A stretch of 64,000 nucleotides of DNA from Astrothelium macrocarpum (Eukaryota > Ascomycota > Dothideomycetes > Trypetheliales > Trypetheliaceae): contig JAGEMR010000025.1 in NCBI GenBank assembly GCA_021030915.1, forward strand, positions 1 through 64,000. The letters are read 5' to 3'. Both the position numbers and the translations under genes were made by a program. Shown one piece after another: positions 1-10,757 of this stretch; within the stretch, counting starts at the first letter, position 1, and every line of letters starts with the position of its first letter. The notes under the pieces were generated by a model. That model did no database searches, was not told the DNA's origin, and saw nothing but the letters and a program-made list of their open reading frames with translations.

Positions 1-634
1 CTGTTTACTAGTAAATTTGGTGGGGTTGATGGGGAAACGCGGGTTGTGTGGTCCCGATTAATTTGCCTAGATGCCTGCCTCCCGCTTAGCAACATTATGT
101 CCATCTGTAGGCAAAGGTCCGTCGCTAGCTACTCTTCCGAAATGAGTGCTTGGTGATGTATTGAGTTAATGTCAGAAACATACGCGAGGTGGTATTCTCT
201 TTGCATCAAGATGATAGAAGGCAACGAATGGACAGGCCCGCCGTCAACTACTGCTGCGTGCTGTGCATTCGAACGTCAGAGGTCACGTCGCAAAGTAAAA
301 AGACCCAATAGTGCGGTATTTGTCATTGCAAGAGCCATGAGAGTTCTTACTAACTTCGAACAGTTTTGAAAGGAGAACGCTCTGAGCCCTTGCTAAGGCT
401 GAGGACTTCTCTGAAAGACTTTGTTGAATTAAAGGTGCTGATATAGCACGGTCTAGAGACTCTGTGAAACTGATGTGTCTATTCATGTACAAGAACGGGT
501 ATCGTACAACTATCATGGAAAACTCCTACCAGAGAACATTTTTTTCAAAGTCAATGCGTATGCCGGAACGCCCTCAGACTCTTCACGTGAGCCAGCACTC
601 CTTTCCCGACAAAGTTTCCTACCTTTACAAATGC
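1..634. other. Intergenic, downstream of YIF1
   Basis: No gene recognised. Only short chance open frames occur on both strands. The stretch probably holds the 3' untranslated region of the minus-strand YIF1 gene and, at the left edge, flanking sequence of a gene outside the window. Confidence 0.5.
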
Positions 635-1816
635 TTAATTGACAGCTTGCTGAGCGACACTTGTTGCTCCTTCTTGTCGACTTAATATCCACATCAAGGC
701 CAGCTGTACAACATAGCTGTAGCCGGCCAGAAACCAAGTGCGCCGACTTCTTTGAGCGCGGGCGACTGTTTGCGTGGGGGCACTGGATTGGTCCGGTCTT
801 GATTCTGGGAGGAGCACGTATCGGAGAGAACGTAACTGCAACGGCGCTGTGTTAGATGTGCGAGATGCGTGTAGAAGAAGAAACTTACCAAGAAAAACGC
901 ATCGGCAAAGTAGCAGTATAGAAAGACACCCCATCCTACCCAACCTCCAGTCCCCTTGCCACCGTTGACGATTTCTGCCACAACAAGTGTGACAATGATG
1001 CCCACAAATTTGTATCCGGAATAGGCGACTAGGTCTAATAGCTGGCTTTCGTTCGATATGCTCAGGATATAGCATCCTAACTTGAGACCCAAAATCTCGA
1101 AGATTACCACTGCAAAGGCAGTTGTTGCTGTCAGACCGAGGAGCTCCGGGTGAAATGCGCCTCGGAGGCCAGCAAGCAATGTAGACAGAAGGATGTAGGT
1201 TACGAAAGCCATGACCGGTATGTACATGTCTGGGCTGTTTATGTCGTCGCGAGGGGGCAAGAAGACTGAAGAGGAGTCTTGCGCACCACTGGAGTTGAAA
1301 GCTTGTTTCCGAGACCATGGTCGGTGACGCCATGGAAAGAGGACTAAGAAGAGTTTGTGGACGACATAGGAGTTGGAGACGTTGAAGTAATGTTTTAGTG
1401 CAGAAACATTAACATAGCGATTGAACTAAGTGCCAGTTAGGGATTTGAAATAAGCGTCCAAACTCGATGCTTCCCGAAATATGCTGCGATATTGGATATT
1501 TGTTCTCTGTCAGATGGGTTTGACATACATTTTGCTCGACATATTCCTGTCCTGCCATAACGGCGCTCTTGCCAACCTGGAAGCCCATTTGCGCGGTTTG
1601 ATCATTCATGAAGCCGCCAAAAGCGGGTTGCATATAGTTGCCTCCCTGTTGCTGTTGCTGCCCCCCATATCCTCCATAGCCCTGCTGCTGTTGCGGTGTC
1701 CCTTGCGGTGGAGGGGGTGAGCGAAGCTGAGGAACTGTGGATACATGTTGAGGAACTGGATGATGGAGAGGAGGGGAATGGGCCGGGGGGATATTCGAAT
1801 ATGGTGGCCGTTGCAT
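635..1816 (-). CDS. yif1: Yif1-family ER-Golgi transport membrane protein
   Basis: Yif1 partners Yip1 and Rab GTPases in COPII vesicle traffic between ER and Golgi. Exons on the minus strand are 1816-1529, 1425-889 and 835-635, with introns 1426-1528 and 836-888. They give 341 aa, close to the usual fungal length. The first 60 residues are Pro/Gln/Gly-rich and cytosolic. The family core follows: a NDQTAQMGFQ-like segment near residue 70, GQEYVEQN ending exon 1, then FNRYVNVSALKHYF and PWRHRPWSR opening exon 2. Roughly five membrane helices follow, near 163-183, 193-212, 230-249, 256-276 and 321-336. Splice choices restore these motifs without a frame break; the exon 2/3 join reads FFLLRSLRYVLLPES. 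The start is the only ATG before the Pro-rich region. Its 5' end faces the SRP receptor gene 226 bp away. Family assignment is firm; exon edges are inferred. Confidence 0.93.
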
Positions 1817-2042
1817 GGCAAGGAAAGAGTCGATCGAGTTGAGGTTTGGGTAGATTTATTGGACGAGTAGCCAGACGGGTCGAGAAGACAGCTTTCGCAA
1901 AAGTTTAGGCATCGAATATAAAATGCGAGGTTGAGCGGTGAGTTTCGGCAGAATAAGAGTCTAACGTCAATTGCTTGGCAGGCCTGTTGCATCTCGACGG
2001 CCTGGCGCTCTCGGCCAGCACTTCCGTGGCTTTGTCGGCACA
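1817..2042. promoter_or_regulatory. Divergent promoter region, YIF1 / SRP receptor alpha
   Basis: This 226-bp spacer separates the start codons of two divergent genes and must hold at least parts of both 5' leaders and promoters. No clear TATA box is visible. The arrangement is seen directly; shared regulation is inference. Confidence 0.55.
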
Positions 2043-4172
2043 ATGCTCGACTCATTTGAGATCCTAACGACTTCGGGAGTGGTGCTATGGTCCAAGACCT
2101 ACGTTCCTGTGAGTGCGAAGATCGTGAATAGCCTCATCAACGATGTCTTCATTGAGGAGCGAATTACGCCAACTGCTGGAGGGGAAGACACTGCTGCGGC
2201 ACGGAATCCGACCTACAAGAAAGAGAAGTATACTTTGAAATGGACGACGGCAAAAGATTTTGGTCTCATCTTTGTGGTAAGACTGTCTTCCGTCCACCGG
2301 TGTCCGCCAACTTCTGAAGTGATTAGTAGGCGGTATACCAGTCGCTTTTACAATTATCTTGGATAGATAAGCTATTGGATAATGTTCGAACTTTATTCAC
2401 AAGTCTCTACGGCGACCAAATTAAGAAACCAAACACCACAAAAGTAGACTGCCCGTTCGACGACTATTTCAATCGTCAAGTACGAGAGCTAGAAAAGTCC
2501 TCCGCTGGTGCACCTGCTGTTCAAACTGAGTCTGAGTTTACGCCGCCATCAAGCTCAGAAAGGCATGATGAGCCTCCGCCAATGCCAGGACCCCGTAAAG
2601 GTAAGGCCGCTATACATTTTTATTACACGGCAGGAAATGGTTAATTTACCAAATCTTTTAGGACATACGAAACCTCTTAACGGTAACACCACTTCAACCG
2701 ATGCTTCTCCGATTCCCACCCCTGAAAACTCACGTCCCGCAACCCCTCTCAACAGCCACTTGGTTACAGCAAAGGGCGGTCCCGGAGGTCGCGGTTCAAG
2801 ACGAGCACGTAAAGCCGCCAATACGGTCCGCGAAGCATCACCTGCTAGTAGTGCAAAGAGTTCCAACAAGGGGTCGCTAAAAAAGCCGCGTAAATGGGAT
2901 GCCGAAGGCCTCGCCGACGAAGAAGACGACGATGCCAACCTCGACTACTCCGCTCCGGCAGCCTCCAACGACAACGAAGTCGCCCTAGATAGCTCCATGG
3001 AAGACGTCAAGCCAGAGTCATGGGGTCGACGAACAAACCGCGGGGAGTTTGTACTCCGTGATATCGACGACGAAATGGACTCCATCCTCGCAACCGCCGA
3101 AGCCCAAAAAGCCGCGCGCGAGCAGCAGAAATCCGCATCCGCCTCCACCGGCCTCCTCGGCAGCGGCATGGCGTCCCTCAGCAACATCTTCCACAACGTC
3201 GTCGGCGGCCGCACCCTCACCGACGCCGACCTCGCGCCGCCGCTCAAGGCCATGGAGGAGCACCTGCTCCGCAAGAACGTGGCGCGCGACGCCGCCGTGC
3301 GCCTCTGCACCAGCGTGGCGCGCGACCTCGTCGGCACGCAGACGCGCACCTTCGAGTCGGCCGACGCACGCCTGCGCCAGGCCATGCACGCCGCGCTGAC
3401 CCAGATGCTGACGCCCACCAGCTCGCTCGACCTGCTGCGCGAGATTCAGGCCGTGCACGCCCAGCCGCTGGCCGGTGGTGCGGAGCAGCGGCGGCGGCCG
3501 TACGTGCTCAGCATTGTCGGCGTCAATGGCGTGGGCAAGTCGACCACGGTTGCGAAGCTCGCGTTCTTCTTGCTGCAGAATCAGTACAAGGTGCTGTTGG
3601 CGGCGGCGGACACCTTTCGCTCGGGCGCGGTGGAGCAGCTGCGCGTGCATGCGCGCAATCTGTCGGAATTGTCGCGACGGGAGGGTCGCGGCTCGATATC
3701 GCTGTTCGAGCGCGGGTACGGAAAGGACGCCGCCGAGGTAGCACGGGAGGCGGTCGCGTGGGCAGCTGGGGGAGAAGGCGGTGGGTTCGATGTAGTGTTG
3801 GTGGATACGGCGGGGCGACGACATAATGATGCCCGACTGATGGGCGGACTGGAGAAGTTTGCAAGGGTGGTGAAGCCCGATAAGTGTTTGATGGTGGGAG
3901 AGGCGTTGGTAGGTGGGGATGCAGTGCAGCAGGCGAGGCATTTTAACGAGAGTCTGATGGGAAATCCGAGTGGAGGGGGGGCGAGGGGCACTGGGAAAGG
4001 GTTGGATGGGTTTATTGTGAGTAAGTGCGATACAGTGGGGGATATGGTGGGCACGCTGGTTAGTATGGTGCATGCGACGAGTATTCCAGTGGTGTTTTTG
4101 GGGACGGGCCAACATTACACGGATTTGAGGACGCTGAATGTGGGAAGTGTAGTGAGATTGCTCATGGAGTAG
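2043..4172 (+). CDS. srp101: Signal recognition particle receptor alpha subunit (SRP GTPase)
   Basis: This is the peripheral ER GTPase that docks SRP-ribosome complexes at the translocon, working with a membrane-anchored beta subunit. Exons are 2043-2276, 2330-2600 and 2662-4172, with introns 2277-2329 and 2601-2661, giving 671 aa; budding-yeast Srp101 is about 620. The N-terminus (MLDSFEILTTSGVVLWSKTY) is the longin-like SRX domain that binds the beta subunit. Residues about 140-320 are a charged low-complexity linker containing EEDDDANLDYS. The C-terminal NG domain carries GVNGVGKST (about 455-463), DTFRSGAVEQL (about 484), DTAGRR (about 549) and SKCD (about 621). Splicing joins FV to AVYQSLLQLSWIDKLLDN and PRK to GHTKP in frame. 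GC content rises sharply across the NG domain, leaving long spurious open frames on the other strand. Confidence 0.96.
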
Positions 4173-5717
4173 ACAGGAAGAGGCGGCGTTTAGGAATTTG
4201 GGAATTAGCTTGGATATAGGTGGTAAGGTATGGCTTGGAATTGCGTCAATGCTCTTTGGAGTGCTTTTGTCCAATGAGGCTTTTTGGAGCGCAAAAGAGT
4301 TGAGTATATCTTGTGTATTTCTAAACATCTACATGCGTGTATACGAGCAGAAATGGACGACAATACGATGTACGAGAAGAGTAGCAGTTTGTTTAGACTT
4401 TGGTCTTGCGATGTTCACCATATGCAGGAACGGTCTTGGTCATGATGTGGTGCAAGGAATAATACATGCGAATAATGCAAGATGGACTGGGATTCCCAAA
4501 CACGAGCTGACGAGCAATATGCCGTGATCATATCGGATGATTGCCTGCTCCCCTCGCCCGCAGAGCCAACAAGGAAGTTCCAAGAACGACTGACATTTGC
4601 TGGCCCGAAGTTCCTGATTTTCGCCCAAAGTGATTTGGAACTCGGCTCGCAGGCACACAGTCTTTTATAACTCCTTGTGCTCAGTGAACCAGAGGAAGTA
4701 GCGAAAAGGGCATCAATCCCGTTGACCCACCACGCACACAGCGGCCTTCCACGGAGGAATACGCTGTGCCCAGGACATTCCTGCGCATCGTTAGCCATCT
4801 GGTCTTACATTGCATGAGTGGAGCACAAGAGGTTGGTTTGCTAAGGACGGAAGTCACTTCCCGGCCCGACATCTGGTCCTGAGATGAGAAAGCGCAGTCT
4901 ATTCCCGGAGGTGTTTCAGAAGCCGGAGTTACATTGACGGATGGGCATCGATGAGATGTCGTCGACGGCCAGACCCGACGGATGCTCACTGGGTCGATCA
5001 TTGCAACGGCGCAGCTAGCCCCAGGGCGAATACTAGACTGTATGAGGCGTAGCAAGCCATCGGGAAGTGTTTAGCTCGTGTCTAGTCGCACGACAGCGGT
5101 GAACAATTCTCCATGTCATCTGGCCACGACGTCATTTGGCATCCGAGCCTTCCTTCTAGAACCGTCGTGCTTTGGAGAATAGCCATCATCAGCTATCGTC
5201 AACCGGCCACTGAAATTGCTGCCCTCTCCGGCAACGCCTATGCAAGGCCCCAATTGTGTGTCCGTTCATGCCATCTAGACGAGCAATGACAAGGTCAATC
5301 GTTGCCGATGATGCTGCTTCCTGCCTCAGCCATCGTCAGCCCACTGCGTGGCAATTTTGATTTCATAACAATGACCTCGTCTGAACTTTTGCCCCCTCTG
5401 CGCTCCACACCTTTTTGATGCTCACTCTCATCCGTCCTAGATTTGCCTTTCCCTTTGCATTCTTTGCCTTCTCGTCATACGCTTGACCGTGGTTCTGTTT
5501 GTAACCGCGCGCATTGGCTGCTGCTCGAAGCCAACCATTCACCGCTGCCTCCTCCCCACATTTCTGTTACACCTCCAAATCAAGTAGTTCCCCCTCGGTG
5601 TTACACCATTCATCGAAAGAACCACGGTTTAGAAAACCTCTTTCTCCTGGCTCCAGCCTCCAGCTTCCAGCATAGAGAACACATTCAGTTCCACGGCACT
5701 AGAGTGTAATAGACGAT
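4173..5717 (+). other. Intergenic, upstream of glycine-zipper gene
   Basis: No gene recognised in about 1.5 kb. The right part, from about 5380, is pyrimidine-rich and gene-proximal, as in the 5' leaders of fungal genes, and probably belongs to the promoter and leader of the next gene. Open frames here are short and low in complexity. Confidence 0.5.
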
Positions 5718-7312
5718 ATGGCACAGTTGGCTCTGCGGGCGTTCGCCTACGGTAAATATATTCTCCTTTCTAACTTCTCATTCAATCATGTTTCCATGTA
5801 TTTCTTGGCGCTTGGTCTCCTGTCTCCAAATTGGAGTGTGTGGTGTAAATACTGATATACCGTGTGCTTCTGTCAGGAGTCGATAAAATCCCTGATAGTG
5901 CATTCGAAAGAGTGCCTGGAGGCTACTTCAGAGAAAAGAATAAGGACAAGGATGGCAACAAGCGGGATTCAAAACGACGCCACGACCGTCGAGCTCGCAG
6001 TGACTCGAGAGGTCCGAGACGTAGCAACGATTCACGCAACAGACGTTCTCGCGATGAAGACTATTATTCTGATACTGGAGAAAATGCCCACTCTTATGGT
6101 GACCACCGAGAAGGATATTCCGTCCCTCGTGACGCACGCAGTCTGGATCGCGACAGGAATCCAAGTCCACCACCGACTGATCCAACTCCTGGTGTTCCTC
6201 AGCATGAGAGTGGCCACTATCCAGAACCTCCCAGTCATCCACATGGCCAACAGCATTATCAGAACCGGCAAAAGAGTGCGATGCCCAATGTAGACCCCAA
6301 CCAGTACTACTTTCCACCACCGCCGACCCAAGCATTTGACGAACGTCCTGCTCAACCCCAACCCCAAGCTCCAAGCCCGGACTATCCTGTTGGCCAGGGT
6401 GCCGAATATTACTCCCGTCCAAGCCAGGCGCCCACTCCTGTCGCCGCTGAATATTCGTATGGTGCTAATAACACTCAATATGCTACTCAATATCCCTCGG
6501 CCGAGCCGTCTCCGAATCCGTATGCTCCACATTCTGGATCGCCCGCTGGTGTCGCCGCTGCTGGAAGCGCCTTCTCACCACCACCTTCATCCGCCTCTTC
6601 TGCAAGCCAGCGGTACCGGCCCCAGCACGGTCTGAACGGCGCCACAACCGCCGGTCCCTACGATCGGGTCCACCTGAATGAGCATCCCAGCCAGCCCGCG
6701 CCGCCACCACCAAGCGCCGCCGCTCGTGAACCCTACACGCCCTACAGCAGCGCCATATATTACACGCAACCCGCCCAGCAACAAGCCGCCCACCGCCGTT
6801 CCTCCCTCAGCAGCGGCACCACGAGCTACACGCCCCCACCACCCACCATCCGCGGCTCTCCGCCCAGATTCGCCTCCCCCCGCACCTCCATCGGCTCCCG
6901 CCCAACCAGTCGCGGTGCGCAACCCCTCTACCCTACCACACACCCGCGCGCATCTGCTGACTCTCCCTCCCCACACAGACACGCAGCCGCCACCGCCGCT
7001 CGCGCACGCAGCGGACCCGATCCCCAGCGCCGTGCCCACAGTGCCGCGCGTTCCCGCGACGCCGACGACCGCCAGCCCGCGAAGCGCCGCAGCGCCTCCG
7101 CCCGCCGCTCCCTGGCGGGGCTGAGCGAGCGCCTGGGCACGGACGAGCATGGCTTGGCGGTGAGGGCGCTGGGCGCGCTGGCGGGAGGGATTGTTGGGCA
7201 TGAGGTTGGGAAAGGGGGTTTTGGGACGTTGGCGGGTGTGTTGGTCGGTGGGTTTGGAGCTGGGGCATTGGAGAGTCGGAGGGGGAGGGAGAGGGGGAGG
7301 GAAGGAGAGTAA
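5718..7312 (+). CDS. Disordered protein with C-terminal glycine-zipper (2TM-like) segment
   Basis: Two exons, 5718-5751 and 5877-7312, flank a 125-nt intron and give 489 aa. The tiny first exon encodes MAQLALRAFAYG; the split glycine codon joins it to VDKIPDSAFERVPGGYF, which reads as one conserved fungal N-terminus and is why this start was chosen. Residues about 30-60 are rich in Lys, Arg and Asp. Residues 80-430 are Pro/Ser/Tyr/Gln-rich and probably disordered. At 441-475 lies a run of spaced glycines (ALAGGIVGHEV, LAGVLVGGFGAG), a glycine zipper able to form a tight helical hairpin in a membrane. The last residues are Arg/Glu-rich. I know this only as an uncharacterised fungal family; membrane association is inferred. 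Confidence 0.8.
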
Positions 7313-7897
7313 GGGGGAGGGGATGGAGGGTTGAGCGGGAGTTTCTTTTGTTGTAGCATTATGAGTTGCTTCCCCCTTGGGTTTGGCTGGTTTCAACACT
7401 TTGGGCGTTCCACATCATCACCATTCAGAGCGGGCATACGCTGTCCCTTTCCCCTAGTTTCCCCCTTGGCATGATTATGGGCATATGAAAATGACGAGTA
7501 TGATTATGATAACGATATGATGAGATGGGAAATGGGATTGCATGATGGCTTCAACAAATTGCATCAGCTTGTACAACACTCCTGTAGCGGTTACTACGGC
7601 ACTTTTACGGAAAGTCGTTGATCCGTCGCTTACTCTCCAAACAAATAGAAAATCAATATTTAGTCCCCTCACGATTAACTATAAATGTTCTCAAGGCTCC
7701 CTTGGATCTACAAGTAGGCCTTGTAATATGATCAATGTCATGACGGCATCACCCAAGGGCCGTGAAGCTATAGCCAGCGTGGTACTGACCAACTTTATCA
7801 TTGGACAAGATTAGCTGTCGAAGGGTCCAAATCTGGTTACTCCCCCTGAGTTTGTCCTTCATGTTTGCTTCGAGTGGAGTGTCAATATTTGGGGTGA
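7313..7897. other. Intergenic between convergent genes
   Basis: This 585-bp AT-richer spacer lies between the 3' ends of two convergent genes. It probably holds both 3' untranslated regions. No gene or repeat stands out. Confidence 0.5.
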
Positions 7898-9590
7898 TCA
7901 GGAGCCGTCGGACCCTTTGATCTCGGGATTATCCCACATGCGAATTTTGATGGAGAACCAGTTTTCGATAAGGCTCTCCCAATACTGAGGAAGAATAATT
8001 GCGTCGTGGCTATTACAAATATCATAGCAATCATTTGCCACAAGCGAGGGTGAAACACCTTCGTACTCTAACATTTCACGTGTGACTAGTTTCAATCTCT
8101 GGAAAAATAGGTGTTAGTCATCAAGTTCCACGAGAAGACGAAGAGGAACAGCGCCTGCATTGCAGAGGAGCAAGCTTTTACTTACACCCCACGTGTTGCA
8201 CCTGTACATGGGTATTAGATAACTTTTCCCTAAGGTACCGGTGAAGTAAATGGACTGGGGCTGCTCGGAGGTATTTCTAGGTATGGTGTCGACTTTCTCA
8301 TAAGTCCCAAATTCATCCCGTTTTTCTCGGTTTTTGGACCGAAATGAGGATGTCGGAATTTTGGACCGTGCTGACGATGTCGATGTGATGCTTACATCAT
8401 CGTCAGAATTGATCTTAGTATTGACGTCCGCTTGTTGCGTCGAACTCCTTTCTTCAATCAAGGGCCCCGTATGCGATTGTCCGGCTTGAGTATGAAATGG
8501 TGTCTCTGGCTGTACCTCATTGACCGTAGGTGGAAACGGCGTTCTAAAGGTGGCGGATCCGTGGGGATTCTGCGTTCTTCTGGCATGACCAGAATTTTTG
8601 CTAGCTGAAGTCGGGGAAATGTTTCTGTCTGAGGCTTCGGTACCGTCCCTCGTCTCTTCCTGGGTTGTGAGAGCTTCCGCAGCGAAATTCGACACCTTCT
8701 CTTGCGTGAAAAGCATTCGAAAATACGGGATTAAAGCAATGGTGATATGATTGTTCTCGGTGGACTGAGGATCTGTATCCTCATTTCCAACGATAAGGCC
8801 TGTCCGCTTGGAAATTGTTAAAACATTAATCTCGCGGTCAATCTCACTTAGTTGACTATCGGAATCAGGCTCTGAGATTATAGTGGTTGGTACGAAGTCA
8901 GTTTCTCCCGAATCATCTGGACAGGGCGTCGATTCGACCAGCGGCTCTGGTATTTGATTTGTGAAAGCATGCAACATGCTCGGAGACTGCAGATTTATCT
9001 GCATCATATGGATGTTGGTATCGACAACATTTTTTAGACTCTGAACTTCATAGTGTAAACTATGCACGATAGTATGAGTGATAGTGAGTCGACACGCGAA
9101 TCTGCGGCGCAAGGGAAGCTGACCTTGTGTATGCTTCCTCACTCGGCTCTCTTGTCATCTGCATAACAGATATCAAAAGTTGAAGATTCAATTTCAAGGA
9201 GGCCAACATCTCTCGATGGTAGATGAACTTTGACCTTTGAAACAACCATCGGATCCGTAAGAGGAGGTGTTTGCGATGTTTGGTAGCTTGATTTACCATG
9301 GGTTCCAAGATACGGAGGAGATGTTCGCCATCCTGTTGCACAATCCGGCAGACCTGTATCAAGTCCTCTGCGATGCTCCTCGCGCGCCATACGATGGCGG
9401 TATTCCCGTTGAGCACGGTGCTGACCTCCTTCAGTACTCGTGAAAACAGCGAGGTGTCGTTTGCTATAGCGCGGACTTCTTGACCAGCTTCTTTCAGAGC
9501 GGATGCTATCTCATAGAGACCAATGCTCAATTTCGTCGCAGCTCCGACAATCGCGACAATATTCACAGCAAGACCAAAGGCTTCAGCCAT
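7898..9590 (-). CDS. NLR/STAND-type N-terminal domain protein with C-terminal ubiquitin-like domain
   Basis: Exons on the minus strand are 9590-9124, 9059-8186 and 8098-7898, with introns 9060-9123 and 8099-8185, giving 513 aa. Splice phases are consistent. The N-terminus (MAEAFGLAVNIVAIVGAATK, then helices to about residue 150) resembles the fungal STAND N-terminal domain that I recall as PF17111. Residues about 180-420 are Ser/Thr/Pro-rich and probably disordered. The end, about 430-505, reads YFTGTLGKSYLIPMYRCNTW and, after the last intron, DAIILPQYWESLIENW, matching the fungal ubiquitin-like ULD type, in which a conserved CxTW motif and IILPQVWE motif recur. No NACHT/NB-ARC ATPase or repeat domain is present. 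Signalling or incompatibility roles are inferred from domain type only. An ATG 48 nt upstream (9638) is in frame but would add a non-family leader. Confidence 0.78.
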
Positions 9591-10757
9591 GCTTTGGCCG
9601 AGATTTGAGCAAGTCGAGATGAGATTTTGCAGCTTCACATTACCTCCTTAACCATAAATGAACATGGAGAAATTACAATGTCAATAAGGAATACTCAACA
9701 TTGAGTCTTTGGGATGAAACCAGGCACTGGATATCGACGTGGCTATGCAGATGGGACTGAGCCTGCGCCTCGATGCGGCCAGCATCTTGAAGCGTTCACT
9801 GTGGCGGCTGATCAGCCTTAGCCAGAAATTGACGGCCTCTAGGCAGCAATGTTTATTCCGAAAAGCAACAGACTCCAAGGTCTGCCTTGTGTTGATTCAG
9901 CCTAGCAGTGAAGCAGAGGTCGATCAGTAATAGAGCGCCAATAACGCTATACCTAAAACACACTAGCAACATCCCACGCCACCTCTTCTCCCTCCCATCT
10001 TCACCCACACTTTCCTTACACGACACCGTTCACACTGGACTGCTATTCTTTTCTAATAGACTCTGAAACTACTTTGCATCACGCAAGAAGCACCTTCTTA
10101 CGACTAGGGGCTTGATGCTTATGTCTCCGTTGTGCCGAGCCTCTGACCACATACCTATAATTGCAACGTCATCCAATCTCGCTCGGGCTCTACACAATCG
10201 TCTTGATTAAGTTGTACAAGGCCGTGTTCGCGTGTACCAGCCGTGACCAGGTTCATGACACATGACGGCAGCTCTGATAAGTAGACGATAGGCAGACATG
10301 TTACAGTCTTTATCCCACTTGTACAGATACAGGAACCTCCAAGGTAGGCAAAAGGCTTGACAGGAAAGGCCGTGCACAGAATTCAAGATTTTTCCGATAC
10401 TTGGCGATATACTTTTTGAATGTACAGAAAATAATCGAAACCAGCCCTTAATACAACCTAGTCTTTCGATTTGTCATTTGTATTTTTTTTCGTTTATGAA
10501 TCGAAGTTCTGGTAATCAAGAATCATGAGGCTCTTGTTGAAATGGGCGGCTTCTTTGACTTCCCGCGTGGCAGGCAACAAGGCGATAAGGCACAATGTGG
10601 CTACAAAGTTGGGCATTAGCCATATAGCCATGCAGTGCCCAATGCGATCACACGTTGTCTTCCAGAGTATTCATTCTATTGTTTTTTACCCCTCTTGTCT
10701 CTTGCCCGATCCTTTTTCTTCCATCCTTTCGCAAAGGAGCGAGGTCTCGTGCCTATT
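9591..10757. promoter_or_regulatory. Divergent intergenic region
   Basis: About 1.2 kb lies between two divergent start codons and should contain both promoters. An open frame from 10525 to 10842 starts in the probable leader of the right-hand gene and overlaps its proposed start at 10758 in another frame, so it could act as an upstream ORF if transcribed. No repeat or other gene recognised. Confidence 0.45.

Noticed and set aside
3018..4328. Long minus-strand open frame (436 codons)
   Set aside because: It lies opposite the GC-rich GTPase domain of the SRP receptor, is rich in Arg/His/Ala/Pro and has no motif; it is a shadow of the real gene.
6587..7399. Minus-strand open frame (270 codons), Gly/Arg/Ala-rich
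   Set aside because: Complement of the low-complexity Pro/Ser/Ala part of the glycine-zipper gene; composition is an artefact of the coding strand.
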